Positions 50,918 through 59,942 of a stretch of 64,000 nt of DNA are shown in pieces (the stretch's first letter is position 1; each line of letters opens with the position of its first letter). This stretch comes from DASVRZ01 sp038230215 (GTDB taxonomy: Bacteria > Verrucomicrobiota > Verrucomicrobiia > Chthoniobacterales > DASVRZ01). The stretch lies in the NCBI GenBank assembly GCA_038230215.1, contig JBBRNR010000004.1:265813-329812 (forward strand). Reading direction: 5' to 3'. The position numbers were made by a program, and so were the translations under genes. Below the pieces are notes generated by a model, which saw only the letters and a program-made list of their open reading frames with translations, ran no database searches and was not told the DNA's origin.

Positions 50918-52384
50918 TTAGAACGGGGTTAGATACGCTCCAGTAGCACTTTTGGTGTAGTTGAACGAGGTATCGTAGAGAATACCTGCGACATCAGCAA
51001 TAGCACCGGAGTTATCTGTCACGCCACTGGCATTGGTTGGAGCGTCTGTCGTATACAGTTGGTCTGCAATATCATCCGCCGCTTTTTTAGCATTGGCATC
51101 CGTGCTGAGTGACGGACGATAGTAGAGGTGTTCGAAACTCCACAAGCTGTAAGTGCCATTCTGGACGTTGCTCACACTATAAGCGACACCATTGTAGGTG
51201 AGCCGCTGAGTCGAGGGCAGGCCTGAAGCATCAGCGAAGCCAGCATATCCCATCAAGTAGCATTTGCTTGTTCCTGACGCGAATAGCGAACTCGTTGGAG
51301 CACCGCCATTGGTTGGAAGGAGTGCCTGTCCGCTCGTAGCCTTCAGTACGTTAACCACGTCGCCACCACCTACATATCCAGCATGGCCGGAATCTGTCCA
51401 GGAAATGGACGGCGCGGTGTTCAGGGTCCAGTTAGGGTCCCATAGCTTCAAGGAAGTCATCGAATTACCTGTTCCGCCCACTTGGACGGGCTGGCCGTTA
51501 TCCGTGTAGGTAGAACCGCCGCTGAAGCCGATGCGATACTGCAAGCAGCTCTTACCGAAGCCAGTCTGGGGCTCTGCAAAGTTTACAATACGAGTTCCGG
51601 AGTCTTCACTGCGACCCACCAGAAAGACAAAGTCAGTGGGATCGGCCACACCACCCGTGAAGGTGATGGGTTGCACGGAGGCACCAGCGCTAGTGCTGAA
51701 GGCACCCACTGGAACGCTTCCAGTCTTGATCAACTCAGCGGCGACTTGCTGGGTGACGTTGGTTAAGCTCGCAGGAGCTCCAACACCCTTGGACCAGACG
51801 AATGGAACTACGCCCACAGTTCCTGCATCTTTGGCAGAGCCTGTCGAACCACCGTCAATCAGGCCTGCGTTTTTAATAGTGGTGGAAATTGCCGCACCAC
51901 CCGTGGCGCCAGCAACGGAGGCGGCTGCCTCCAATTTGTCATTATCGCTCATGGAGACTTGAGCAGGGGCAGTACCGCCCTCAGCTGTGTAGCTGCCTGC
52001 GTCGAAGTTAAAGCCATTCGCATGAGCGGGTGGCAATTCACTGTTGGCAATCCAGAAGGCACCTAGATTATTCTGTTGGGCCAGATCAACTACACCGGAA
52101 AGAGAGCCAGTCCAGTAGGTTTTGATGATAACAGAAGCTCCGTTCGATTTCAGCGTGCCGGAAAAAATGGCGGCGCTGGCTTTGTAAATGCCCGTTGCGG
52201 AGGTCCCGGCACCTTTGTTTTTAAAGACAACGTTATAACCTGTGTTGAGGATATCCCCGATGGCCTTGTGAGTCGAGGTGCGGAACGCGGTGGAACCGGA
52301 GATGCGGATAACGCTTTGAGCGGAAGCCGTCCCCGCCAAGGCGAGAGCGCAAGCCGCAGCTGCGATGAGTTTAAGTGATTTCAT
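50918..52384 (-). CDS. PstS-like periplasmic phosphate-binding-family protein
   Basis: This 488-residue protein has a signal peptide (KLIAAAACALALAGTASA) followed directly by IRISGSTAFRTSTHKAIGDIL, with the SGSTA loop that binds phosphate in PstS proteins. The fold continues with VVFKNKGAGTSATGIYKAS and DFVFLVGRSEDSGTR, where S and R residues of the anion site are expected. It is longer than the usual PstS (about 340) and lacks the pstCAB genes nearby. It may bind phosphate as a storage or surface protein. The upstream region holds Pho-box-like repeats. Confidence 0.75.
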   Translation of the reverse strand: MKSLKLIAAAACALALAGTASAQSVIRISGSTAFRTSTHKAIGDILNTGYNVVFKNKGAGTSATGIYKASAAIFSGTLKSNGASVIIKTYWTGSLSGVVDLAQQNNLGAFWIANSELPPAHANGFNFDAGSYTAEGGTAPAQVSMSDNDKLEAAASVAGATGGAAISTTIKNAGLIDGGSTGSAKDAGTVGVVPFVWSKGVGAPASLTNVTQQVAAELIKTGSVPVGAFSTSAGASVQPITFTGGVADPTDFVFLVGRSEDSGTRIVNFAEPQTGFGKSCLQYRIGFSGGSTYTDNGQPVQVGGTGNSMTSLKLWDPNWTLNTAPSISWTDSGHAGYVGGGDVVNVLKATSGQALLPTNGGAPTSSLFASGTSKCYLMGYAGFADASGLPSTQRLTYNGVAYSVSNVQNGTYSLWSFEHLYYRPSLSTDANAKKAADDIADQLYTTDAPTNASGVTDNSGAIADVAGILYDTSFNYTKSATGAYLTPF

Positions 52385-52506
52385 ATGGTTGTTGAGTTTA
52401 TTAAGCGAAGCAATCTTCCTAGGCGACTGACCACTCGGTCACTCAACACAGGCTGGCTGATTCGTCCTCCAGAGTAAGGGCGAAATACAACCCATCAACA
52501 TTCCGA

Positions 52507-52528
52507 TTGTAACAATCACGTAACGCTG
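52507..52528 (+). promoter_or_regulatory. Pho-box-like repeats upstream of the PstS-like gene (proximal)
   Basis: Two in-phase 11-bp units are TTGTAAC+AATC and ACGTAAC+GCTG. They lie 123 bp upstream of the PstS-like ATG but read on the opposite strand to that gene. Confidence 0.5.
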
Positions 52529-52612
52529 GGGAGATCGGGAAACCGCGCATTCTGAGGCACTTACAACGGCGGCGTGAGGAAGAACTCGCGTTTGGCAAGA
52601 AGCATTGGATTT

Positions 52613-52645
52613 CTGTAACCCGACTGTCACGCAATCGTGACATAC
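52613..52645 (+). promoter_or_regulatory. three tandem Pho-box-like units (distal)
   Basis: CTGTAAC+CCGA, CTGTCAC+GCAA and TCGTGAC+ATAC form three exactly phased 11-bp units, the best match to a Pho box in the window. They lie 229 bp upstream of the PstS-like ATG, also in the opposite orientation. The remainder of 52385-52705 shows no gene. Confidence 0.6.
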
Positions 52646-52705
52646 GACACCCTGCCTTCGTCATTTTTTATGGACCACAGGCTGCCGACCTACCGCGTCG
52701 GCAAC

Positions 52706-54466
52706 TCAATGTCCGCTAACTTGCTCGGCGATGTAGTCCTGGCGGTAGCCTAATGCTTCGGGGGCGTGGAGGACTAACATTTTGCTCTCCACATCCGCAG
52801 GGATTTTGGCGGAGGTTAGTTTACTAACCAGGACCATCAAACTGATGGCGAGGGGGACGGTCCAGATGGCGGGTTGCTCGCAGAGGATGCGGAGGAGCGG
52901 GTGCTCGACCCAGAAGGGGTTGAGCGGGGCGAAGCCGGCAAAGATTTTGCCCATGGGGCCTTTGTCGAGGGCGAGGTTGCTGGCGTTGGTGAGGGCGGCG
53001 GCGATGAGGGCGAAGATGCCGCCGGTTAGCATACCGGTGGCGGCTCCGGCCATGGTCATGCCGCGCCACCAGACGCTCATGAAAAGGAGGGGAAAATAGC
53101 TGGCGGCAGCGATGGCGAAGGCCTGGCCGACCATGAAGTTGATTTCGAGCGGTTCGACGAAACAGCCGAGGATGACGGAGACGACGCCGATGAGGATGGC
53201 GGCGATTTTGAAGGCGAACATGCGCTGTTCGGGCGTGGAGTTAGGTCGCAACATGCGTCCGTAAACGTCGTGGGCGAGGGCACCCGTCATGGAAACGAGG
53301 AGTCCGGAAAAGGTGCTCATGAAGGCGGCGAAAGCGCCCGCGCAAGTGATGCCGCTAAGGATGGAACCGAAGATGCCGTATTTTTCCCGAATGAGGGTGG
53401 GGAGTTCGAGAACGACTTTATCGGGGCCTTTGGAGCCGGTGGCGTTGTAGAGTTCGGGGAGGAAGTTGCGTCCGATGACTCCGAAGACTGGCGGGAAGAC
53501 GTAGAAGACGCCGATGAGGATCATGACCCACATGGTGGTGCGTTTGGCGGCGACACCGTCGGGGTTGGTGTAAAAGCGGACGAGGATGTGGGGCAATCCA
53601 GCGGTGCCGCAAACGAGTGCGATGATGAGCGAATAGGTGTAGAGGAGCGAGTAGGGGCGCGATTGTTCGGGGGTAAGGTGGGCAGCTTTGGCGGCCTTGG
53701 TGGTGAGTGGGCCGAAGGGGGCGATCCAGGCTTCGTCTTTGGGGGCTTTTTCGACAAGGGGTTTGCGCTCGATGTTTTGGACGACGGCGGGAGTTTGTTT
53801 CGAGGAGTTGGCGGCGAGATTTTGGTTATACCCGCCATAGACGAACATCAGGACGAAGATCGGCACGGTGATGGCAAACAATTTCATCCAGTATTGCAGC
53901 GCCTGGACGAGGGTGATGCCTTTCATTCCGCCGAGGGAGACGTTGAGCGTGATGACGCCGCCGACGAGGGCGACGCCGCCCCAGTAGGGCATGCCTGGGA
54001 AGATGTAGGCAAGCGTGGTGCCCGCGCCTTTCATCTGCGGCATGGTGTAGAAGAAGCCGATGAAAAGGACGAAGACGACGGCGATTTTCCGGAAAAGCGG
54101 CGAATCAAAACGACCCTCGGCAAAGTCGGGAATGGTGTAAGCCCCGAAACGACGGAGCGGTCCGGCAATGAAGAGGAGCAAAAACAAATAGCCGCACGCA
54201 TAACAAACCGGATACCAAAGCGCGTCGTAGCCGCTGGACATGACCATGCCCGCGATGCCCATGAAGCTGGCGGCGGAGAGGTATTCGCCACTGATGGCAG
54301 AGGCGTTCCAACCGACGGAGACGCTGCGTCCAGCGACGAAGAAGTCACCCGCGGTTTTGGAGGTTTTCGCCGAGCGAAAGCCCATGTAGATCGTAATCGC
54401 GACGGTGACGAGTGAGAAAACGACGATCCACGGATCAATGGCTGCGGCAGCGAGGGAAATGTGCAT
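52706..54466 (-). CDS. sodium:solute symporter (ActP/acetate-like)
   Basis: This 586-residue SSS-family transporter has about 13-14 membrane segments. Typical stretches are AGDFFVAGRSVSVGWNASAISGEYLSAASF, WYPVCYACGYLFLLLFI, GMKGITLVQALQYWMKLFA and GITCAGAFAAFMSTFSGLLVSM. ActP-type members take up acetate or short monocarboxylates with Na+. The large periplasmic loop (about 260-330) is unusual for the family. The start at 54466 (MHISLAAAA) is chosen over 54580, since the longer frame overlaps the DUF485 gene. It ends in DUF485-ActP order as usual. Confidence 0.9.
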   Translation of the reverse strand: MHISLAAAAIDPWIVVFSLVTVAITIYMGFRSAKTSKTAGDFFVAGRSVSVGWNASAISGEYLSAASFMGIAGMVMSSGYDALWYPVCYACGYLFLLLFIAGPLRRFGAYTIPDFAEGRFDSPLFRKIAVVFVLFIGFFYTMPQMKGAGTTLAYIFPGMPYWGGVALVGGVITLNVSLGGMKGITLVQALQYWMKLFAITVPIFVLMFVYGGYNQNLAANSSKQTPAVVQNIERKPLVEKAPKDEAWIAPFGPLTTKAAKAAHLTPEQSRPYSLLYTYSLIIALVCGTAGLPHILVRFYTNPDGVAAKRTTMWVMILIGVFYVFPPVFGVIGRNFLPELYNATGSKGPDKVVLELPTLIREKYGIFGSILSGITCAGAFAAFMSTFSGLLVSMTGALAHDVYGRMLRPNSTPEQRMFAFKIAAILIGVVSVILGCFVEPLEINFMVGQAFAIAAASYFPLLFMSVWWRGMTMAGAATGMLTGGIFALIAAALTNASNLALDKGPMGKIFAGFAPLNPFWVEHPLLRILCEQPAIWTVPLAISLMVLVSKLTSAKIPADVESKMLVLHAPEALGYRQDYIAEQVSGH

Positions 54467-54482
54467 GAGGGGAGTTAGATGA

Positions 54483-54767
54483 TTATTTCGCCTTGGCGAC
54501 TTCCTCGGCCTCCAGGGCGAGAGAGCGGCGAATGAAGAAAAAAGAGATGATCCAGACGTAAGGGAAGAAGGCGATGCCAAGCACGAACCAACTCAGAGTA
54601 AACCCGAAAAGCCGGGTCGCCATGAGGTCTGGCAGAAAGTAATTCGCCAGCGGCAGTCCGAGAAGCAGGACGAGAAAAGTGAGCGCGCAGAGAATGGAGA
54701 GCCGGAGCTGCCGCGCCATCAGGTAATGAAGAAATGCCGTTCGTTTCTGACCAGAGGGGAGTGCCAT
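54483..54767 (-). CDS. DUF485-family small membrane protein
   Basis: This 94-residue protein has two membrane segments (LSILCALTFLVLLLGLPLA and WFVLGIAFFPYVWIISFFFI) and a charged C-terminus (LALEAEEVAKAK). DUF485 proteins (YjcH) are encoded next to ActP symporters and are thought to help them. The symporter gene follows 16 bp downstream, so the pair is an operon. Confidence 0.88.
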   Translation of the reverse strand: MALPSGQKRTAFLHYLMARQLRLSILCALTFLVLLLGLPLANYFLPDLMATRLFGFTLSWFVLGIAFFPYVWIISFFFIRRSLALEAEEVAKAK

Positions 54768-54834
54768 TCCGCTCTTCTAGAAAACTGCGCGGGATTGGTC
54801 GATGAAAAAAGTGCGCAGGCCGTGGCAACTGCTA

Positions 54835-55455
54835 CTAACTTCCGCGTCGGGCGGTGAGTATGCCCCTGGCTATTTCGCTGGCGAGACGGTCGCGATAGCT
54901 GGCACTGAGGGCGAGTCGTCCATCCTCTCGATTGGTGAGAAATCCGCACTCGACCAGTACCGCCGGCCCGCGACAATTTCTGAGGACGTAATAACCTCGC
55001 TGCCGGATATGGCGGTCCTCTGCGGCAATGGTCACGACCCGGCGATGTATAGCTGCGGCTAGCGGATAGGATTTGGTCGAATAAAAATAGGTCTCGATGC
55101 CGCGCGCGTCACGGTTCGGAGCGGAGTTGAAATGGATGGAGACAAAGATGGAACCGGGGCGGCTGTTGGCGGAGGCGACCCGGCCCCCCAGCGAAATGAA
55201 GACATCGCTAGAACGAGTCATCACGGTGCGTAAACCTGCGTCCCGCAGTTTCTGCGAGAGGCGCGCAGCCACGTCTAGGTTGACGGTTTTCTCGGTGACG
55301 TAGTTGCCGGGAATGCCTCCGCGATCCTGGCCTCCGTGGCCCGCGTCGATAATGACGGTGTTGAAGTTTCGCAGCGAATCGGCCCGGAGATTTGCGAGGA
55401 AACAAAAGGCGGCCAGAATGCCCGCGAGGAATGTTAGAAGTCGTGCACGATTCAT
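54835..55455 (-). CDS. N-acetylmuramoyl-L-alanine amidase (Amidase_3)
   Basis: This zinc peptidoglycan hydrolase of 206 residues has a signal peptide (LLTFLAGILAAFCFLANLRA). The AmiC-type catalytic core has Zn ligands in VIIDAGHGGQD (His), a Glu in TEKTVNLDVA, SIHFNS (His) and the catalytic Glu in VLVECGFLTN. It cuts the amide between MurNAc and the stem peptide. It is the last gene of a minus-strand group with the secreted protein upstream (117 bp). Confidence 0.94.
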   Translation of the reverse strand: MNRARLLTFLAGILAAFCFLANLRADSLRNFNTVIIDAGHGGQDRGGIPGNYVTEKTVNLDVAARLSQKLRDAGLRTVMTRSSDVFISLGGRVASANSRPGSIFVSIHFNSAPNRDARGIETYFYSTKSYPLAAAIHRRVVTIAAEDRHIRQRGYYVLRNCRGPAVLVECGFLTNREDGRLALSASYRDRLASEIARGILTARRGS

Positions 55456-55571
55456 TGTTATCTGATCACGGCAGCCGCGCCGAGGAGGACGTAATCCCTA
55501 TCCGTGGAAATGTCCGCAGGGTCAAGATGGGAGTCGCGACTTCCTCCATTTTCTTGGCGCAACAAAGACAG

Positions 55572-56438
55572 TTAGATACCCGCAGGACGATCCGAGAGTC
55601 GGGGGGTGTTGCGCTTCTTTTCGACGGGCACGGGCACGTCTATCTTGCCACCGCGCACACGGACCGCGCCGCTCTCGTCGCGAAACAGATGCGGGTTGGA
55701 CCTGCCATCAATGTAAGAGTCGCGGGCGAGAATTTCGCTAGTGGGCGCGATCTCGGTGTAGAGATAAGCCTTGGGCCCGACCATTTGCAGAACGTGGAGA
55801 TTATTCTGGCTGTCCAGGACGTGTTCGGGCGGTGAAAACGAGAGGACGCGACCGATGGAAAAACAGGAAACGACGCGACTCGCAGTGTCATTGATGATGC
55901 GAACGTAAAGCCGGTTTTCCGTGGGCAGCCGGTGGGTGAGCAGCGAGTAAGTGTGCGTGCTGTTTTCTGCGAGAACACCGACGCTTTGCTTCCAGAGGAG
56001 GATGCCCTCGGTGATCTCAAAGGCGCGCCGGGCCGAGGTGTAATACTGGTCCTTGTCCTTGTCGTAGAGCACGGCTCGAATGCTGTGCGGGCCGTATTCC
56101 TGGAGGCCGTAGAGCGGAGTCACATTGATATTACGGGTGACGGTTTTACCGGTCGGCACGTAGAGTTCGCCGAGGTGATAGTCGGGATTGATCGGCGGAA
56201 TCAGGCTGTCCTTGCCAGCGAAAATCTCGAAGCTAAACCACGGCTTCCCTGGAGCATCGGAAAAGTTTTGGTCGCGTCCGCTGAGGTTGGTGATGGAAAT
56301 TTTTGCCAACACCGGTTCGCTCTTCATGTAGAGCGAACGCGTCATTTCCAAAGTGACCTGCATTTGACTGTGGGCGGACTGGACAAGGCAGACGGCGGCC
56401 AGCCAGAAGAAGGCAACGAGAAGACGGCGATGTGACAT
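55572..56438 (-). CDS. secreted hypothetical protein
   Basis: This 288-residue protein has a signal peptide (LLVAFFWLAAVCLVQSAHS). An Ig-like first half (MQVTLEMTRSLYMKSEPVLAKISITNLSGRD) resembles a BACON/bacterial Ig fold, and the second half is not recognised. It ends with a basic tail. It follows the pseudokinase fusion gene by 10 bp and is probably in the same operon, perhaps as a periplasmic partner. Confidence 0.65.
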   Translation of the reverse strand: MSHRRLLVAFFWLAAVCLVQSAHSQMQVTLEMTRSLYMKSEPVLAKISITNLSGRDQNFSDAPGKPWFSFEIFAGKDSLIPPINPDYHLGELYVPTGKTVTRNINVTPLYGLQEYGPHSIRAVLYDKDKDQYYTSARRAFEITEGILLWKQSVGVLAENSTHTYSLLTHRLPTENRLYVRIINDTASRVVSCFSIGRVLSFSPPEHVLDSQNNLHVLQMVGPKAYLYTEIAPTSEILARDSYIDGRSNPHLFRDESGAVRVRGGKIDVPVPVEKKRNTPRLSDRPAGI

Positions 56439-56448
56439 AAGGGAGAAT

Positions 56449-58863
56449 TTACTGGGCGGGAGGTGGCGTGTCCGAAACCGTCCGGAACCCCACGGACATG
56501 GTCGCCTGTTCCTGTAAAAGGTCCAGCCGGCGCTTGGTTAATTCGTAGTCGGGCAGACGGAACGAGCCTCCGCGAATTACCGGGGTGTCGAACCCCATCA
56601 CTCGCTCCGTGCTGGCAGTCCATTCGGAGACGTTGCCGGTCATGTCGATGACGCCGTAAGGACTTATATCGCCTGGATGCTTGTCTACCGGAGCCCAGCG
56701 ATTGTAGCCGTCCTTGGCGCCTTCCACACGCGGATCGCTGTTGTAGTCGGCGCTGGAGTTGAGTTTCGATGTGTCGAAGGTGTTACCCCAAGCGTAAAGG
56801 TTGCCGTTTGCACCGCGAGCAGCTTTTTCCCATTCCTGCTCGGTCGGCAGACGGCGTCCGGCCCATTTGGCGTAGGCGTAGGCGTCGTACCAATCGACGT
56901 AAAAGATCGGCGTGCTGAGGTTAATCGGGGTGAACTCAAAGGTCTTTGCATTGCGGGCCTGGACGTAGAAACGATCCCAGTTCTTCGGCGTATGCGACTT
57001 CCCTTTCGGCTGGCGGGGGGCATCGTATTTGGTAGTAGGATTTTTCTCCAAGGCTTCGAGGAAGACGGCGTATTGCGCGATGGTGACCTCGTATTTATCG
57101 ATCCAGAAATCGGGCAGACTGAGGGTTTTTCCATTCTGATAAATGAAGGGCCCGGCGGGAATTTTCACGAGGCCGTTGGTGACCTTCGAGTGCGGCTTCA
57201 TAAACTTCAGATAAAATGTGCCCGCGACTAGCCAAAGCAAAATGAACAAACCGATGGTCGAGTAGAGCATGGTGCGTTTTTGCCGCTTCTTGGCGTCTGC
57301 GACCGCCTTGATCGCCGCCCGGTCGCGCTCATTCATTTTGAAGGCCTCTGCCGGAACAACGTTGGGTTCCAATGCCTTCACCGCCTGGAGCAGGGCACCA
57401 TAGGAAAGGAACCCGCCCGCGCCGTCGATCCGCATCCGCGAAAGCATCGCCCTAATGCCGGGCGATGCTCCGACCGCGCCCTGCATGGTGGCGCTGACGA
57501 TGCGGGAAAGTTCCTGGATTTCGCGCTGCACGATAGCCTCCGCATCGTGCTTGAGGCGCGCCAAGTTCGCTAGGCGCGGACGTCCGTCGCTGGCGATATA
57601 AATGCTTTTTGCCGAGAGCAGGTTGCGTGGTACTTTTCCCTGGCTGAGATAGGATAAGGCCTCCGCCACAACCCGGATCACCCGCAAAGCCGTCGGATCG
57701 TCGATCACCGCGCCCTGCGCCTGATAGTCCGCCAGCGTGGCACCATCGATGTATTCGCGGGTGTAAAAATATAGCCCGCTGGATTGACCGGCCTCGAAGA
57801 CCGAGACGATGGACGGATGCAGCACATTCGCCTTCGTGCTGGCATCGGCCACAAATTCCTGGACCATGCTACCCTCGTGGGCCAAGTCGGCGCGGAGGAC
57901 TTTCATCGCTACCGGACGGCGCACGGAGGTCTGGATAGCCTCGTAAGTTTCGCCCCATTGCCCCTCGCCCAGCTTGCGAATAACCTCATAATCGCCCAAG
58001 ACTTTTCCCACCAGACTGCGCTCGGCCTCGGAGAGCATGTCCTGCCCCCCGCCGCTCTCGTCGCGACGACGGCAGCCTTCCATGACGAGATGTTCCCACC
58101 CGACCATGATTGTCTGCTCGTCGGGCTCCATGCCGTATTCAAAGGTGAATTGGCCGACATCCCAACCGATGATTTTATATACGCCATGCTCGCCGCGCAG
58201 ATCGCCGACGACGCAGTGAATCATGTTCCCTTCCTTCAGGTAAATGACGCCGCTCTCCACGCCATGCGAGACGCGCAGACGACCGGAGCGCCGACTCATG
58301 CAGCACATCTGAATGATGTCCACGAGCTGAAATTGATCGAGCTGGCCGGTGAAGCCCTGTTTCTGAACGAGCGCCCGCAGATCGGTGGAACTCGCCGCCG
58401 TCGGCTCGGGCGCGGCCTTCAACACTGGGGTGAGTTCCGCTGTGCTCGTCGGCGCGGCAAACACCGCCGTGGCTGGTTCGGGCTGCACTGAACCCACTCC
58501 GAGTCCCTCAATCTCCTCCCAGATACGATGGATTTCCTGCAAAATGGCCGTCGATTGGATCGGCTTGGACAAAATTAACGCGGAACCCACATTCGCCGCG
58601 TAATCGCTCAAATCGTAGCCCGTGACAAAAATCACATGCAACTTCGGTTGCGTGCTCCGCAACACATCGCGCAGCGCAAAGCCATCCATGCGATCCATCA
58701 CCACGTCTGTGATCAGCAAATCAACTCCGCCCATTTCTGCCACCTTCGCGAGCGCGTCCGGGCCGCTCAGCACACCCTCGACGGTAAATTCTCCATACGA
58801 TCGAATGATTTCGACCAATGACTCTACTATGATTTCTTCATCATCGACGACCAGGATTTTCAT
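56449..58863 (-). CDS. REC-DUF4388-pseudokinase-TM-FGE (SUMF1) fusion protein
   Basis: This single 804-residue polypeptide joins five parts. A receiver domain (1-115) has D53, T81 and K100. A DUF4388/PATAN segment (about 171-245) follows. A protein-kinase fold (about 290-500) has a glycine-rich loop (RKLGEGQWGETYEA) and the ATP lysine K321. A membrane segment lies at 532-551, and a periplasmic FGE-sulfatase/SUMF1 domain (about 563-800) has MTGNVSEWTAS and VIRGGSF. The kinase lacks the HRD Asp (KVPRN at 410-414) and the DFG motif (LANL at 431-434), so it is likely inactive. It overlaps the upstream TPR gene by 4 bp (ATGA). Confidence 0.88.
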   Translation of the reverse strand: MKILVVDDEEIIVESLVEIIRSYGEFTVEGVLSGPDALAKVAEMGGVDLLITDVVMDRMDGFALRDVLRSTQPKLHVIFVTGYDLSDYAANVGSALILSKPIQSTAILQEIHRIWEEIEGLGVGSVQPEPATAVFAAPTSTAELTPVLKAAPEPTAASSTDLRALVQKQGFTGQLDQFQLVDIIQMCCMSRRSGRLRVSHGVESGVIYLKEGNMIHCVVGDLRGEHGVYKIIGWDVGQFTFEYGMEPDEQTIMVGWEHLVMEGCRRRDESGGGQDMLSEAERSLVGKVLGDYEVIRKLGEGQWGETYEAIQTSVRRPVAMKVLRADLAHEGSMVQEFVADASTKANVLHPSIVSVFEAGQSSGLYFYTREYIDGATLADYQAQGAVIDDPTALRVIRVVAEALSYLSQGKVPRNLLSAKSIYIASDGRPRLANLARLKHDAEAIVQREIQELSRIVSATMQGAVGASPGIRAMLSRMRIDGAGGFLSYGALLQAVKALEPNVVPAEAFKMNERDRAAIKAVADAKKRQKRTMLYSTIGLFILLWLVAGTFYLKFMKPHSKVTNGLVKIPAGPFIYQNGKTLSLPDFWIDKYEVTIAQYAVFLEALEKNPTTKYDAPRQPKGKSHTPKNWDRFYVQARNAKTFEFTPINLSTPIFYVDWYDAYAYAKWAGRRLPTEQEWEKAARGANGNLYAWGNTFDTSKLNSSADYNSDPRVEGAKDGYNRWAPVDKHPGDISPYGVIDMTGNVSEWTASTERVMGFDTPVIRGGSFRLPDYELTKRRLDLLQEQATMSVGFRTVSDTPPPAQ

Positions 58864-59858
58864 TGGGGGATTTCTTTCTGCAAACTGAGGGGGGGTGGAA
58901 AATTTTGCAGGAGACGGACGGGGTCAGCCATCACATCCTGCAATTCATTCTCATAGTAAACCCGGATTATATAACCGAGATATTTTCTTTCTGTAGCAGA
59001 TTTCTCGCCCGGCGCGGGAGGTTTTTGCTCGTAGCGCACTTTTAGCACCTCGACCCCATCCTCTTTCCAATCGGCGGGAACGGTCAGCCATTCGGATGTA
59101 ACTCGAGTCGCGTGCGGATCGGTCGGCTGCACGTCTTTGTTGTCCACCAGATCGTAAAACATTGCCTGGATATTCACGTCGGACGCCGTGATTGCCGCGC
59201 CCGGGCGGGCCTTGATCCCCATGCGCAGGCTCACCTTTTCTGCGTCAACTGTACCGTCATAATTCTTCTGCACATCCGTGAAACCCAGAGTCGAGCCGGG
59301 TTGTAATCCCTCCTCATCGCGCCCGGAGGATGGCTCTTTTGGAGTAATCCCCGCGTGCATTTTCTCAGCGGCAACACCGTAAAGATCACCGGCCTTTTCG
59401 CCAAAATCCATTACGCGCTTCCACTGGGCCAGCGCTTTGTCCACCAAGCCCATTTGTTCGTAAGTCGTGGCAAATTCAGCCACGATCTTCGGGTTGTCGG
59501 GGTAAAGTTTCTGGGCGTCGCGCAGACTGGCGAGCGTGCCGGACATGTCGCCCTTGGCGCGAATATCGGTGGCGCGTTTGACCAGAATATCGATCTCGGA
59601 GGGAGCGATGGTCGCCTCGGGAATTTCCTCGAGAGTTCCATTGTTCTCTGGCATTGGACTCGCACTTGCAAGCGATAGAGGGGGCCGTTTTTTCACTAGA
59701 GCCGGAGTTGCATCGGAATGCGGCATCGCAACGGACGCCATCGGAGTTCCATTCGGATGACGCACCAGCACAATGACCACGACGACCAACTGAAAAAACG
59801 CGAGCGCCGAAAGCACAGACGCAGCGATGATCGCTGTTTTTTGAGAGGAAGTAGTCAC
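58860..59858 (-). CDS. membrane-anchored TPR protein
   Basis: This 332-residue protein has an N-terminal membrane anchor (SVLSALAFFQLVVVVIVLV) and a Ser/Pro linker. TPR-like repeats follow (about 90-165, DMSGTLASLRDAQKLYPDNP, ALAQWKRVMDFGEKAGDLY). The C-terminal beta-rich domain includes VEVLKVRYEQKPPAPG and YLGYIIRVYYEN. The stop overlaps the ATG of the pseudokinase fusion by four bases, so the two are translated in coupled fashion and likely act together at the membrane. Confidence 0.75.
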   Translation of the reverse strand: MTTSSQKTAIIAASVLSALAFFQLVVVVIVLVRHPNGTPMASVAMPHSDATPALVKKRPPLSLASASPMPENNGTLEEIPEATIAPSEIDILVKRATDIRAKGDMSGTLASLRDAQKLYPDNPKIVAEFATTYEQMGLVDKALAQWKRVMDFGEKAGDLYGVAAEKMHAGITPKEPSSGRDEEGLQPGSTLGFTDVQKNYDGTVDAEKVSLRMGIKARPGAAITASDVNIQAMFYDLVDNKDVQPTDPHATRVTSEWLTVPADWKEDGVEVLKVRYEQKPPAPGEKSATERKYLGYIIRVYYENELQDVMADPVRLLQNFPPPLSLQKEIPQ

Positions 59859-59942
59859 GGGATGAAGGAGCGTTTTGCTGGGGGCAGCAGATTTACTATC
59901 ATTTCGCCCGGAAGCGTCAATAGTTTCCCTCGTGATGGCCCA

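Noticed and set aside
56449..58863. Active serine/threonine kinase
   Set aside because: The catalytic Asp of HRD and the DFG triad are absent, so kinase activity is not claimed.
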